Positions 40,156-48,841 of a stretch of 50,984 bases of DNA are shown piece after piece. The notes beneath the pieces were generated by a model that saw only the letters and a list, made by a program, of their open reading frames with translations, did no database searches and had not been told where the DNA came from. Origin of the DNA: Bacteroidaceae bacterium (lineage in GTDB: Bacteria; Bacteroidota; Bacteroidia; Bacteroidales; Bacteroidaceae); contig JAFXVN010000040.1 in the NCBI GenBank assembly GCA_017524545.1, positions 1 to 50,984 of the forward strand, read 5' to 3'. The translations under genes were made by a program, and so were the position numbers. Numbering within the stretch: the stretch's first letter is position 1; the number at the start of each line of letters is the position of its first letter.

Positions 40156-41298
40156 ATGAACATGAAAAAGATTATGATGTTAATGGCAGCTATGCTGCTG
40201 ACCGCCTGTTCAAAGGACAGCGAAGTGATGGCAGAACCGGTTAATGCTTCTGCAACAGAGGCAGGCAAGACGCTGGTGGTGTACTACAGCTACACGAACA
40301 ATTGTCACGAAATTGTGACCTCTCTGACAAGCCAGATACAGGCTGACGTGATGCGCATAGAACCTGCGGACAGGACGCAGAAGTACGAGGCAAACGGCTA
40401 CGCCATCGGTACGGCACTGCTAAATGCTATCAAGGCTGCACCCAACGATGCAGCGAGTTATCCAGCCATCGACCCCGTAAGCATCACCGACCTCTCACAG
40501 TATCAGAACATCATCATCGTGACGCCCCTGTGGTGGAGCCAGATGGCGGCCATCATGCAGACGTATCTCTTTAATTATGGTGCGCAGATGGCGGGCAAGC
40601 ACGTGGCGCTGATCGTGTCGAGCCATAGCAGCGGCATCAGTGGTGTTGTGGCCGATGCTCAGCGGCTCGTTCCCGATGCCGTGTGGATGGGCGACGCGCT
40701 ATGGATAAACAATAGCAACCATAGTAACCGCGCCTCGCTGATAGAGAACTGGTTGCATACGCTGAACTTCGCAGAAAAGCAAACTACAATGGAGAAAATG
40801 CACATTACTATAGATGGTGTGACACAATCTGCTACACTTGTTGACAATGCCGCCACTCAGGCACTTGTGGAGAGACTGAAAGACGGGGCGGTGACAGTGA
40901 CCCTCAACAGCAGCGGCGGCTTCGAGATTTGGGGAGCGCTGGGCTTCTCACTGCCTACGAGTAACGAGCAAATCAATGCGCAACCTGGAGACATTATTCT
41001 CTACAACGGCTCGAACATCTGTATGTTCTACGGCTCAAACTCGTGGAGTTACACCCGCTTGGGAAAAATTGACGGTCTGACAGAAAGTGAACTGCGCACG
41101 TTCCTAAAGGCTGGCGAGAGCAACATCACCGTCACGCTGTCGCTCTCATCGGGGGCAACTGCCATCAATGGCCTCACCCCCTCTCTCCCGACCTCTCTCA
41201 AGCTCGAGGGGAGTACATACACTCTCAGCGGTCAGCGGCTCGCTCAGGCTCCTGCCCGCGGCATATACATTAGAAATGGTAAAAAAGTAATCTTATGA
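40156..41298 (+). CDS. Lipoprotein with flavodoxin and cyclophilin-like domains
   Basis: 380 residues. A lipoprotein signal (MMLMAAMLLTAC) is followed by a flavodoxin domain (KTLVVYYSYTNNCHEIV...IIIVTPLWWSQMAAIMQTYL), then a cyclophilin-like domain of the DUF-type found with flavodoxins (MHITIDGVTQSATLVDNAATQALVERL...GDIILYNGSNICMFYG), and the tail YTLSGQRLAQAPARGIYIRNGKK. Carrying both a lipobox and a sorting-type tail is odd, since the two imply different export ends. A C-rich stretch (ctcaccccctctctccc, about 41173) before the tail may be another repeat insertion. It overlaps the next gene by 4 bp. Confidence 0.75.
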   Translation: MNMKKIMMLMAAMLLTACSKDSEVMAEPVNASATEAGKTLVVYYSYTNNCHEIVTSLTSQIQADVMRIEPADRTQKYEANGYAIGTALLNAIKAAPNDAASYPAIDPVSITDLSQYQNIIIVTPLWWSQMAAIMQTYLFNYGAQMAGKHVALIVSSHSSGISGVVADAQRLVPDAVWMGDALWINNSNHSNRASLIENWLHTLNFAEKQTTMEKMHITIDGVTQSATLVDNAATQALVERLKDGAVTVTLNSSGGFEIWGALGFSLPTSNEQINAQPGDIILYNGSNICMFYGSNSWSYTRLGKIDGLTESELRTFLKAGESNITVTLSLSSGATAINGLTPSLPTSLKLEGSTYTLSGQRLAQAPARGIYIRNGKKVIL

Positions 41299-41906
41299 AA
41301 CGAGTAATAGTGATTTCTACGAGCCTGCGTCGCGGTTCAAACAGCGACATGCTTGCTGATAAGTTCGTGGATGGTGCCAAGGCCGCCGGAAACGAGGTTG
41401 AGAAGATTTCGCTTGTTGGCAAGAACATCCAATTCTGCAAGGGCTGCATGGGTTGCCAAAAGGCTGCGATTGAGCGAGAGCAGAGTGAAGCTTGCTTCGA
41501 CTCTGCCGAGTGTGAGCAGGCTCGACCGAAGGTCAAGCTGGGTCGATGTGTCATCAACGATGATGTAAACGACATCATGGCGAAGGTGCTACAGGCCGAT
41601 GTCATTTGCTGGGCTACTCCCATATATTATTACGAGATGAGCGGTCAGATGAAGACGCTCATAGACCGCATGAACGCTATGTATGAGTTGGACTACCAGT
41701 TCCGCGATGTCTATCTGCTGACCACCGCAGCCGAGGACGAAGAGCAGACTCCGAAGCGTGCAGAGGCAGGTCTGACGGGGTGGATTGACTGCTATCCGAA
41801 GTCGCGTCTGGCTGGCACTCTCTTCTGTGGCGGTGTGAATGATGCCCGTGAGATAGAGGGAAATGCGAAATTGCAGGAAGCATACGAATTAGGTAAAAAT
41901 CTATAA
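41295..41906 (+). CDS. Flavodoxin-family NAD(P)H-dependent oxidoreductase
   Basis: 203 residues. The opening is MKRVIVISTSLRRGSNSDMLADKF with the FMN phosphate loop, CKGCMGCQKA near residue 48 as the paired-cysteine motif, and ICWATPIYYYEMSGQMKTLIDRM as the flavin-contacting block. Cytoplasmic. The ATG overlaps the preceding stop (ATGA), so translation is coupled. The protein at 39408 is a distant relative. Confidence 0.85.
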   Translation: MKRVIVISTSLRRGSNSDMLADKFVDGAKAAGNEVEKISLVGKNIQFCKGCMGCQKAAIEREQSEACFDSAECEQARPKVKLGRCVINDDVNDIMAKVLQADVICWATPIYYYEMSGQMKTLIDRMNAMYELDYQFRDVYLLTTAAEDEEQTPKRAEAGLTGWIDCYPKSRLAGTLFCGGVNDAREIEGNAKLQEAYELGKNL

Positions 41907-41912
41907 TGCCTT

Positions 41913-43121
41913 ATGAAGAAAGTATCATTAGTCGCAGCGCTGATGGGCTTGATGCTCACGGGCTGCACAGAGAACAAGACAAACGACAGTATGGAACAGA
42001 AACTGACATTAACGCAGGAGTGGGACAAGGTGTTCCCCAAGAGCGACAAGGTGACTCACGAGAAGGTGACGTTCAAGAACCGCTTCGGTATCGAACTCGC
42101 AGCGGATTTGTACATTCCTAAAGTTGACAAGTTGACAAGTAAAAAAGTTGACAAGTCGGATGACACTAACAACTCGCCTACTCGTCAACTCGTTAACTCG
42201 TCAACTAAATTTCCCGCCATCGCAGTAAGCGGTCCTTTTGGCGCCGTGAAGGAACAGTCGAGCGGCCTCTATGCTCAGGCTATGGCCGAGCGGGGTTTTC
42301 TGACTATTGCCTTCGACCCCAGCTACACAGGCGAGTCGGGTGGCGAACCTCGCTATGTATCCTCTCCTGACATCAACACGGAGGATTTCTGTGCGGCGGT
42401 TGATTACCTCATGACGCGCGACGATGTGAACCCTGATTGTGTGGGTATCCTCGGCGTGTGCGGATGGGGAGGCATAGCCCTTAATGCGGCAGCACTCGAC
42501 CCGCGTATCAAAGCCACCGTGGCAACGACGATGTACGACATGAGCCGCGTGTCGCAGAACGGCTACAACGACGAGGGCAACAGCAAAGAGGCTCGTGTGG
42601 CGATGCGCAAAGCCCTGGCCGAGCAGCGGCTAACAGACTACCGCAACGGCTCCTACGAGCGTGCAGGTGGTGTGGTGGAAGATACGACCAACATGCCGTG
42701 GTTCGTTCAGCAGTACCATGCCTACTACAAGACCCCGCGCGGCTACCACGAGCGCAGCCTCAATTCCAACGAGGGCTGGAACAAAACGTCTATCCTACCG
42801 TGGCTCAATGCCGGTTTCCTCAAGTTCACAAGCGAGATTGACAATGCCGTCATGATTCTGCATGGAGAGAAGGCCCACAGCCGCTATTTTGGCATTACGG
42901 CGTATGAGAATATGACGGGCGCAAAGGTCAATCTGCAAGGACAGGACGCGAACCTGCAACCGCTTAACGAGCCTCTCGCCGAACCGTTCGTCGTCACTCG
43001 TGGCAACAAGCAACTCTACATCGTCCCTGGTGCCACCCATTGCGACCTCTACGACGGCGGCGAGAAAAGCTATATTCCCTTCGACCAGTTAGCAGCATTT
43101 TTCCAAGAGAATCTGAAATAG
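41913..43121 (+). CDS. Alpha/beta hydrolase lipoprotein, dienelactone-hydrolase-like
   Basis: 402 residues. A lipobox (LMLTGC) indicates membrane anchoring. The hydrolase core has a cysteine at the nucleophile elbow (GILGVCGWGG), as in dienelactone hydrolases, and a catalytic His probably in VPGATHCDLYD. It resembles the YcjY-type family. A repeat-derived insertion (about residues 70-98, with VDKLTSKKVDK...RQLVNSSTK) comes from gttgacaagttgacaag and reverse-type gttaactcgtcaact units. It ends the flavodoxin/hydrolase operon. Confidence 0.8.
   Translation: MKKVSLVAALMGLMLTGCTENKTNDSMEQKLTLTQEWDKVFPKSDKVTHEKVTFKNRFGIELAADLYIPKVDKLTSKKVDKSDDTNNSPTRQLVNSSTKFPAIAVSGPFGAVKEQSSGLYAQAMAERGFLTIAFDPSYTGESGGEPRYVSSPDINTEDFCAAVDYLMTRDDVNPDCVGILGVCGWGGIALNAAALDPRIKATVATTMYDMSRVSQNGYNDEGNSKEARVAMRKALAEQRLTDYRNGSYERAGGVVEDTTNMPWFVQQYHAYYKTPRGYHERSLNSNEGWNKTSILPWLNAGFLKFTSEIDNAVMILHGEKAHSRYFGITAYENMTGAKVNLQGQDANLQPLNEPLAEPFVVTRGNKQLYIVPGATHCDLYDGGEKSYIPFDQLAAFFQENLK
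42121..42208. repeat. GTTGACAAG repeat inside the hydrolase gene
   Basis: Direct gttgacaag units are followed by inverted counterparts (ctcgtcaac, ctcgttaac). It is in frame and adds about 29 residues. Confidence 0.7.
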
Positions 43122-43400
43122 ACAACGGATTGAACGGATTTCCTTTTCGACCACGAATTACACGAATTGAAGAAGCCCCTGCCGATTATCTCGACAGAGG
43201 CTTCATTTTATCTCCTCCTCCTCGGGCGACTGGGGTCTTTAGAAGAGCCACTGAATGTGGCTCTGGCCCCACAAAGGGGAGCGAATTCCCATTCGCGACG
43301 GAGGGCAAGGGGTTGGGAGGGGGCTTTATTCCAAGCCTTGAGCTTCGCTCGAGACCTCTCCCGCTCGGAAAAGTTCGAGCAAGCTCGGCTTTTCTCTCGC
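43122..43400. repeat. Gene-free patch of mixed repeats
   Basis: It contains a ccacgaattacacgaatt copy (43151-43168; partner near 28376), a degenerate GC-rich block (about 43300-43330), and tandem cttcgctcgag/ttcgagcaagctcgg units (43342-43395). No coding frame here is credible. Confidence 0.6.
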
Positions 43401-44117
43401 TTATTCGAGGCCTTGAATCGTGTCCTCGTTGCTGATGACCGTGGTGCCGCCGGACGAAGAGCCACCGCCGTTGCTGTCCTCATCCGACGAGCCTTTCTTC
43501 TTCCCAGCCGCGATTTGCGCGTCCATGTAGCGGAAGGCCTCGTTGATTTTCAGGATGAGGTCGGTCAGGTCGTCCGAGGGCGAGGTGATGTTCAGCGCGT
43601 CGATGTAGCGGAGCATCTCCTGCAGCTTCTCGTCCACCTCGGCACGGGCGGCACGCAGTTCGCCGCGAACCACCACAGACTGCTCCGCCTGGCGGTTCTG
43701 GATGAGCGACTTTACATCGGCATTCGTCGTGCGCAGAGCGTCCACGAAGTACGTCAGCCCCATCGCCGTCAGCACCGCCGCCTTCTGCTCCTGGTCCCAC
43801 TCCTGCAGCATGTTGTCCAGCTTCGCCGTCTCAGCCAAATAAGCTTCCGAGGGGCGCCACTTGTAGTCCTTGAACACCTGCAGGAGCACGCTCGCCTGCC
43901 GCACCATGCCCTCCTCCGGAAGATAGGTGTAGGCCGTCAGCACTGACTTGAGGAACTGCGCGTACTTGTCGCGCTTCGCGTCCAGCACACCGATGTCGTC
44001 GCTCGTGAAGTTCTTCAGCGAGAGCTTGAAGGCTGTGTCCTCGCGCTGGAAGCGGCGCATCAGCTCTTCGGCCAGTGCGCCCAGTGGACGGAACGTGTTT
44101 CGCAGGTCAGATGCCAT
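43401..44117 (-). CDS. DUF6261-like protein
   Basis: 238 residues from the internal ATG at 44117. It is helical, with no signal peptide, and ends in a Ser/Gly-rich tail (SSDEDSNGGGSSSGGTTV). It matches the DUF6261 family of Bacteroidetes by its FQREDTAFKLSLKNFTSDDIGVLDAKRDKYAQFLKS pattern; function unknown. The coding frame continues upstream without a stop as NIHDVANAFHFSTVEKILGLVMASDL, but the only good start (ATG 44200, MEELKK) is in another frame, separated by an A7 run at 44183-44189. Either a one-base slip in the A-run or ribosomal frameshifting would join them. Confidence 0.65.
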   Translation of the reverse strand: MASDLRNTFRPLGALAEELMRRFQREDTAFKLSLKNFTSDDIGVLDAKRDKYAQFLKSVLTAYTYLPEEGMVRQASVLLQVFKDYKWRPSEAYLAETAKLDNMLQEWDQEQKAAVLTAMGLTYFVDALRTTNADVKSLIQNRQAEQSVVVRGELRAARAEVDEKLQEMLRYIDALNITSPSDDLTDLILKINEAFRYMDAQIAAGKKKGSSDEDSNGGGSSSGGTTVISNEDTIQGLE

Positions 44118-44241
44118 TACCAGCCCGAGTATCTTCTCTACGGTGCTGAAATGAAATGCATTGGCTACGTCGTGAATGTTTCTTTTTTTAATTCTTCCAT
44201 GTTTTTTTAATTTTAATAGTTAATAATTATGTTAATTTCTT

Positions 44242-44598
44242 GGTTTGCCGATGCGTCGGCAAACCAACTTGTGTTCATTTTTCGCTTGCCGACATATCGG
44301 CAAATACAAAAGAGTTCTCATTCTTACGTGCCGACGTGTCGGCAAGCCCTAACCTGACCTCATTCCCCCTTGCCGACCTCTCGGCAACCTCAAACCTCAT
44401 CGCGTTCCTCTTTGCCGACCCATCGGCAACCTCAAACCTGAGTTCATTCTTCCTTTCGGAATCGTCGGCACGTTTTTCGGAGCCTGCGTTTGCCCTTGCC
44501 GACACATCGGCAACCTTGTCGGCGTTCTCTTTTGTCTTTGCCAATGCTTCATCAGATTTGTCTGAGCCTTCGTTTGTCCTTGCCGATACCTCGGCTAA
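44242..44598. repeat. Array of TTGCCGA-nnnn-TCGGCAA palindromes
   Basis: Palindromes at 44242-44265 (10-bp arms), 44286-44303, 44329-44344, 44370-44387, 44412-44429, 44496-44513 and a weaker one at 44580-44598; half sites at about 44463 and 44516. Spacing is irregular, 41-44 bp in the first part. All but the first are translated in frame in TerC as AD(x)SA(x)(x)NE-type segments. Confidence 0.85.
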
Positions 44599-45585
44599 CT
44601 TGTCTGTGTTGAGGTACGACAATAACATAGAGGCCATGAGCAAGCCGATGATAACAGAAAGACTTACCATGATGGGAATCTCTATGCGTGGCATATTCAG
44701 CTCGATACCGACATAAGAAGCAAGAGCATTTATGTAGTCATTCATGCCCAGCAGCATCTTCACTCCCACGAACATCAGGATAATCCCTAGGCCGTATTTC
44801 AGGTATTTGAAGTATTGGGCAATGGCTGCCAAGGCAAAGTAGAGCGCTCGTAAGCCGAGGATGGTAAAGATGTTTGAAGTAAGCACGATGAAGGGGTCGT
44901 GGCTGACACTGAACACGGCCGGAATGCTGTCAACAGCAAAAGCCACATCTGTTGTCTCGATGACCAGCAGGGCAACAAAAAGCGGCGTCGCCAGCGTGAC
45001 ACCATACTCCCTGACAAAGAACTTCTCTCCACGCATCTGACGGGTCACGGGGAAGAAGCGTTTGAACACTCGGATGAGGATATTGTCGGCAAGATTGACC
45101 TGCTGCTCGTCGTTGTGGCTAAACATCTTGAAGCCTGTATAGAGCAAGAACAAGCCGAACAATCCCAGCACCCAGTCGAAACGCTCCACCATTGCTGCTC
45201 CTGCGAAGATAAAGATGCTACGCAAAACAAGTGCGCCCAGTATTCCCCAAAACAACACCTCATGTTGGTACTTGCGCTCTACGCCGAAGAACGAGAAAAG
45301 CATCAGGAAGACAAAGAGGTTGTCCATCGACAGCGATTTCTCTATCAGATAGCCAGCCAAAAACTCCATCGCCTTTTCGTGGGGCTGTACCGGATAAAAG
45401 AAATAGATGCCAACGGCGAACAGCATCGACACGCCTATCCATACGCCCGTCATCTGCAAGGCCTCTTTCACACCTACTTCGTGCTGACCTTTCCTGCCGA
45501 ACATCTTCAGGTCGAGAGCAAGCATCAGCAACACCAATGCATAGAATACTATCCAAGCCCATAAGGGCATTCCCATTATATTCAT
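44275..45585 (-). CDS. TerC-family membrane protein with repeat-encoded tail
   Basis: About 436 residues; the ATG at 45585 overlaps the NhaD stop (ATGA). Nine or so membrane helices carry the TerC/Alx signature (EKSLSMDNLFVFLMLFSFF, VETTDVAFAVDSIPAVFSVSHDPFIV). TerC/Alx proteins are inner-membrane metal (manganese) or tellurite-related transporters. After the last helix an unusual hydrophilic tail of about 110 residues (KLAEVSARTNEGSDKSDEAL, then ADVSARANAG-like units) is made by the palindrome array. The tail is probably cytoplasmic and disordered. It is the last gene of the ion-transport operon. Confidence 0.85.
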   Translation of the reverse strand: MNIMGMPLWAWIVFYALVLLMLALDLKMFGRKGQHEVGVKEALQMTGVWIGVSMLFAVGIYFFYPVQPHEKAMEFLAGYLIEKSLSMDNLFVFLMLFSFFGVERKYQHEVLFWGILGALVLRSIFIFAGAAMVERFDWVLGLFGLFLLYTGFKMFSHNDEQQVNLADNILIRVFKRFFPVTRQMRGEKFFVREYGVTLATPLFVALLVIETTDVAFAVDSIPAVFSVSHDPFIVLTSNIFTILGLRALYFALAAIAQYFKYLKYGLGIILMFVGVKMLLGMNDYINALASYVGIELNMPRIEIPIMVSLSVIIGLLMASMLLSYLNTDKLAEVSARTNEGSDKSDEALAKTKENADKVADVSARANAGSEKRADDSERKNELRFEVADGSAKRNAMRFEVAERSARGNEVRLGLADTSARKNENSFVFADMSASEK

Positions 45586-46928
45586 AATTGCAATAGAGTC
45601 TTTTCCAGCCAATAAAAAGCAATGCCTGCCAGATAGCCAATGAACACAATCCAGCTAACGTGCTTCATGTACCAACCGAAGGTGATTTTCTCCATTCCCA
45701 TCACAATAACGCCTGCAGCGGAACCGATAATCAACATGGAACCACCCACACCAGCACAGTATGCCAGCAATTGCCAGAATATGCCATCAACCGCCATATC
45801 GCCTGTCGCTTCAACTGGGTACATTCCCATACATCCAGCCACCAGCGGAACATTATCGACAATACTGCTCAGCACACCGATGATGCCGGTAATGAGATAA
45901 TGATTGCCATTGAAGGCTGCATTCAGCTCATTACCCAACATGCTCAGCACACCAATAGTTTCCAGACAAGCCACAGCCATCAGGATTCCTAGGAAGAAGA
46001 GGATGGTGGACATGTCGATTTGTTTGAGCACATGAATGACGCGCTTCTGCATGGCGCCATTCTCCTCTTCCTCCTTCAAATGGGCATAGAACACCTCTGT
46101 CACCGTCCATAGAACAGCTAACACCAGCAAAATACCTACGAAAGGCGGCAAGCCAGTGATGCTCTTGAAAACAGGCACGAAAATGAGGCCTCCCACTCCT
46201 AAAAAGAAGATGGTTCTGCGCTCATGGGCTGTAAGACTACCGGCCTGAACAGTTTGTACTTGGTCCGTAGTGACTGCCAACGGGCCTTTCAGCGACCTTG
46301 ACAGTACATACGCAGGAACAACCATAGAGATGACCGAAGGGATTAGCAATTCTACAATAAAACCAGTAGTGGAAATGACACCTTTGTTCCAAAGCATAAT
46401 AGTGGTGACATCGCCGATGGGCGAGAATGCACCTCCGCTGTTGGCTGCAATGATAACAATGGACGCATAGATAATACGGTCGAGCTTGTCAGCAACAAGC
46501 TTCCGCAGAATCATAATCATCACGATAGAGATAGTAAGATTGTCGAGAATAGCAGAAAGGAAGAACGTCATGAATGCGATATGCCACAACAGTCGCTTCT
46601 TGCTGTGTGTCTGCATGATGTTGCAAACAAAGTTGAATCCTCCGTTCTCATCTACTAACTCAACGATGGTCATGGCTCCCATGAGGAAGAACAAAGTCGC
46701 AGAAGTAGCACCAAGGTGTTTCTCGATAACTTCATTTACCGCAGAAACGATACCGCCCTCCTCCACAGAAGTGATATAGTCTGCGGGGGAGAGCATGAAC
46801 AGCGACCAAGTGGCAACGAGCATCAACAATGCAATTGCAGCCTTGTTGATTTTCGTCACACGCTCTATGGCAATGAAGAAATAACCGACACAGAAAACCG
46901 CGACGATGGATAATGTCACTGTTGTCAT
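45582..46928 (-). CDS. nhaD: Sodium/proton antiporter, NhaD type
   Basis: 448 residues with about 12-13 membrane helices. NhaD marks: FFLMGAMTIVELVDENGGF, FFLSAILDNLTISIVM, ANSGGAFSPIGDVTTIMLW and GVLSSIVDNVPLVAGCMGMYP. It exchanges sodium for protons across the inner membrane. It sits between a small protein (46950) and TerC, all on the minus strand with little spacing, so the set is an ion-homeostasis operon. Confidence 0.9.
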   Translation of the reverse strand: MTTVTLSIVAVFCVGYFFIAIERVTKINKAAIALLMLVATWSLFMLSPADYITSVEEGGIVSAVNEVIEKHLGATSATLFFLMGAMTIVELVDENGGFNFVCNIMQTHSKKRLLWHIAFMTFFLSAILDNLTISIVMIMILRKLVADKLDRIIYASIVIIAANSGGAFSPIGDVTTIMLWNKGVISTTGFIVELLIPSVISMVVPAYVLSRSLKGPLAVTTDQVQTVQAGSLTAHERRTIFFLGVGGLIFVPVFKSITGLPPFVGILLVLAVLWTVTEVFYAHLKEEEENGAMQKRVIHVLKQIDMSTILFFLGILMAVACLETIGVLSMLGNELNAAFNGNHYLITGIIGVLSSIVDNVPLVAGCMGMYPVEATGDMAVDGIFWQLLAYCAGVGGSMLIIGSAAGVIVMGMEKITFGWYMKHVSWIVFIGYLAGIAFYWLEKTLLQL

Positions 46929-46949
46929 AATTAAAAGTTCTTTAGATTA

Positions 46950-47342
46950 TTAAAACATTTGACAAATGGTTTTTGCTTCTTCATTTTCGTAAATCAAGGT
47001 GGAGGTTACGGCTTTGTATTTCTGTTGTTGATATTGCTTCAGGAGAAAAGCAGCAAAGCGGCTATCGCGAGAACGAGCAACCTCAAGTAGGTAGTCGCCA
47101 TTAGTGATGGGCTTCGGGCGGAAGTCGCCAATAGCCTTGGACAACTCCTTGCGTGGGGCGGTCAGGATGCAGAGCAGGCGGTAGCCATCTTGCGAGTCGT
47201 ATTCGAAGGTTTCTGCATCGATGATGCTCTGAGGCTGTGTGTAAATAGCTATGGTTCTTATGCCGAAGAATTCAGTTCTGACCTTAATACGAGGGTCAGC
47301 GCAGATGTCATTCCACATCTGCAACTCATTGATATTTGACAT
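46950..47342 (-). CDS. Small cytoplasmic protein, paralogue A
   Basis: 130 residues, no signal or membrane segment. It begins MSNINELQMWNDICADPRIKV and is clearly related over its full length to the protein at 48842 (shared SKAIGDF.PKPITNG.YLLEV, RDS.FAA.LLKQYQQ). Each copy lies immediately upstream of an antiporter gene: this one before NhaD, the other before the CPA1 antiporter. Function unknown; a regulatory or accessory role for the transporter is inferred from this pairing. Confidence 0.7.
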   Translation of the reverse strand: MSNINELQMWNDICADPRIKVRTEFFGIRTIAIYTQPQSIIDAETFEYDSQDGYRLLCILTAPRKELSKAIGDFRPKPITNGDYLLEVARSRDSRFAAFLLKQYQQQKYKAVTSTLIYENEEAKTICQMF

Positions 47343-47375
47343 GTTTGTTTTTGTTTCTAAATTAACTATGATCGT

Positions 47376-48821
47376 TCATTCCTGCTGTCGTGCGATGGTC
47401 AGTAGGATGTCACCGGGCTGCAATTCGAGTTGGCCGTTTGGAACAATGAAGGAGTGACCACGCTTGACCATCATCACTAGGGTTCCATCAGGGAAGTTCA
47501 TATCGCAGAGACGATTTCCTAATGCAAAATCTGCCTCAGTGAGTATATGTTCCGACAGTTTCGACTCCAGTTCGTCGGGAAGTTCTATGCCGAAGTCATT
47601 GTCCTTTTTGGGCTCTTCCGTAGCCAGTCCGAGCCAGCGGGCACAAGTGGTGATAGTAGTGCCTTGTATGGAGAGCGAGAGCAAGGTTATGACGAATACG
47701 ACATTGAAAAGGAAATTGGCGTCCTCGATACCCGCTATTACAGGATAAGTTGCGAAGATAATAGGAACAGCTCCACGAAGTCCAACCCATGAGAGGAAGA
47801 GCTTGGCCTTTGCAGGTACGTGGAAAGGCTGGAGGCAGAGGAATACGGCCAGCGGACGCGAAACGAACATCATAAAGAGACCAATGGCGATGGCTACAAT
47901 CCACACGTCGAGCAAATCGCTGGGATTGACCAATAAGCCGAGCGTGAGGAACATTACGATTTGCAGAAGCCACGTGATGCCCTGCATGAAGGTGGTGGTT
48001 TCGCGACGATACGACATGCGGCTGTTGCCTGCCACAAGTCCTGCCACATAGACAGCCAGATATCCATTCCCTTGAAGCAGGTCGGTGAGCGTAAACATGA
48101 TGAGAATCATGCTCAGCACCAGCACGGGGTAGAGCGAGGCATTGGGCATATTGATGTGGTTTACAATCCAAACCAATGCGCGCCCGAGCAGATAACCCAC
48201 GACACCACCGACAGCCAACTGGTCAACAATCTTTGTCGCCAAATCCAATCCTGTCATATCGCCAGAAGAAGCGATTGCTTCCACAAATGCAATGGTCAGC
48301 ACATAGGCTACAGGATCGTTGGAACCGCTTTCAAGTTCCAGCATGGGGCGTAGATTATGTTTCAGACCGATGCCTTGCGAACGTAGGAGGTTGAAGACGG
48401 AGGCAGAGTCGGTAGAACTGACCGTAGCTGCCAACAACATCGATATGGGTAACGACAGGCCTATGTCAAGGCGAGTCCACTGCGAGAGATAGAATACGAG
48501 CAGGCCAGTAATACCAGAGGTCAGCATGACACCCACCGTGGAGAGCATCAACCCTTGGCCTATCACGGGCTGGATGTCGCGGAACTTTGTGTCCATACCT
48601 CCAGAAAAGAGGATGACGCTGAGCGAGAGCATACCGATGAGTTGCGCGTCCTCGTGGCTGTTGAACTCCAGACCGAGGCCGTCGCTGCCAAAGAGCATAC
48701 CCGTGAATAGGAACAACAGCAAAGTGGGGACACCGAAGCGATAGCCCCACTTGCTGATGACGATGCTGGCGAATATGAGCACCGACCCCATGAAAAAGAT
48801 GTTTTCAGGAGTGAACGTCAT
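47376..48821 (-). CDS. CPA1-type potassium/proton antiporter with TrkA-C domain
   Basis: 481 residues. About 12-13 membrane helices (LLLFLFTGMLFGSDGLGLEF, LLAATVSSTDSASVFNLLRSQGI, LELESGSNDPVAYVLT, LSWVGLRGAVPIIFATYP) mark the NhaP2/CvrA branch of CPA1, which exports potassium or sodium for protons. The C-terminal 70 residues (DFALGNRLCDMNFPDGTLVMMVKRGHSFIVPNGQLELQPGDIL) form a TrkA-C/RCK_C ligand-binding domain that likely gates it. It is flanked on both sides by the two paralogous small proteins. Confidence 0.9.
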   Translation of the reverse strand: MTFTPENIFFMGSVLIFASIVISKWGYRFGVPTLLLFLFTGMLFGSDGLGLEFNSHEDAQLIGMLSLSVILFSGGMDTKFRDIQPVIGQGLMLSTVGVMLTSGITGLLVFYLSQWTRLDIGLSLPISMLLAATVSSTDSASVFNLLRSQGIGLKHNLRPMLELESGSNDPVAYVLTIAFVEAIASSGDMTGLDLATKIVDQLAVGGVVGYLLGRALVWIVNHINMPNASLYPVLVLSMILIMFTLTDLLQGNGYLAVYVAGLVAGNSRMSYRRETTTFMQGITWLLQIVMFLTLGLLVNPSDLLDVWIVAIAIGLFMMFVSRPLAVFLCLQPFHVPAKAKLFLSWVGLRGAVPIIFATYPVIAGIEDANFLFNVVFVITLLSLSIQGTTITTCARWLGLATEEPKKDNDFGIELPDELESKLSEHILTEADFALGNRLCDMNFPDGTLVMMVKRGHSFIVPNGQLELQPGDILLTIARQQE

Positions 48822-48841
48822 GGAAATTTACAATTTGACGT

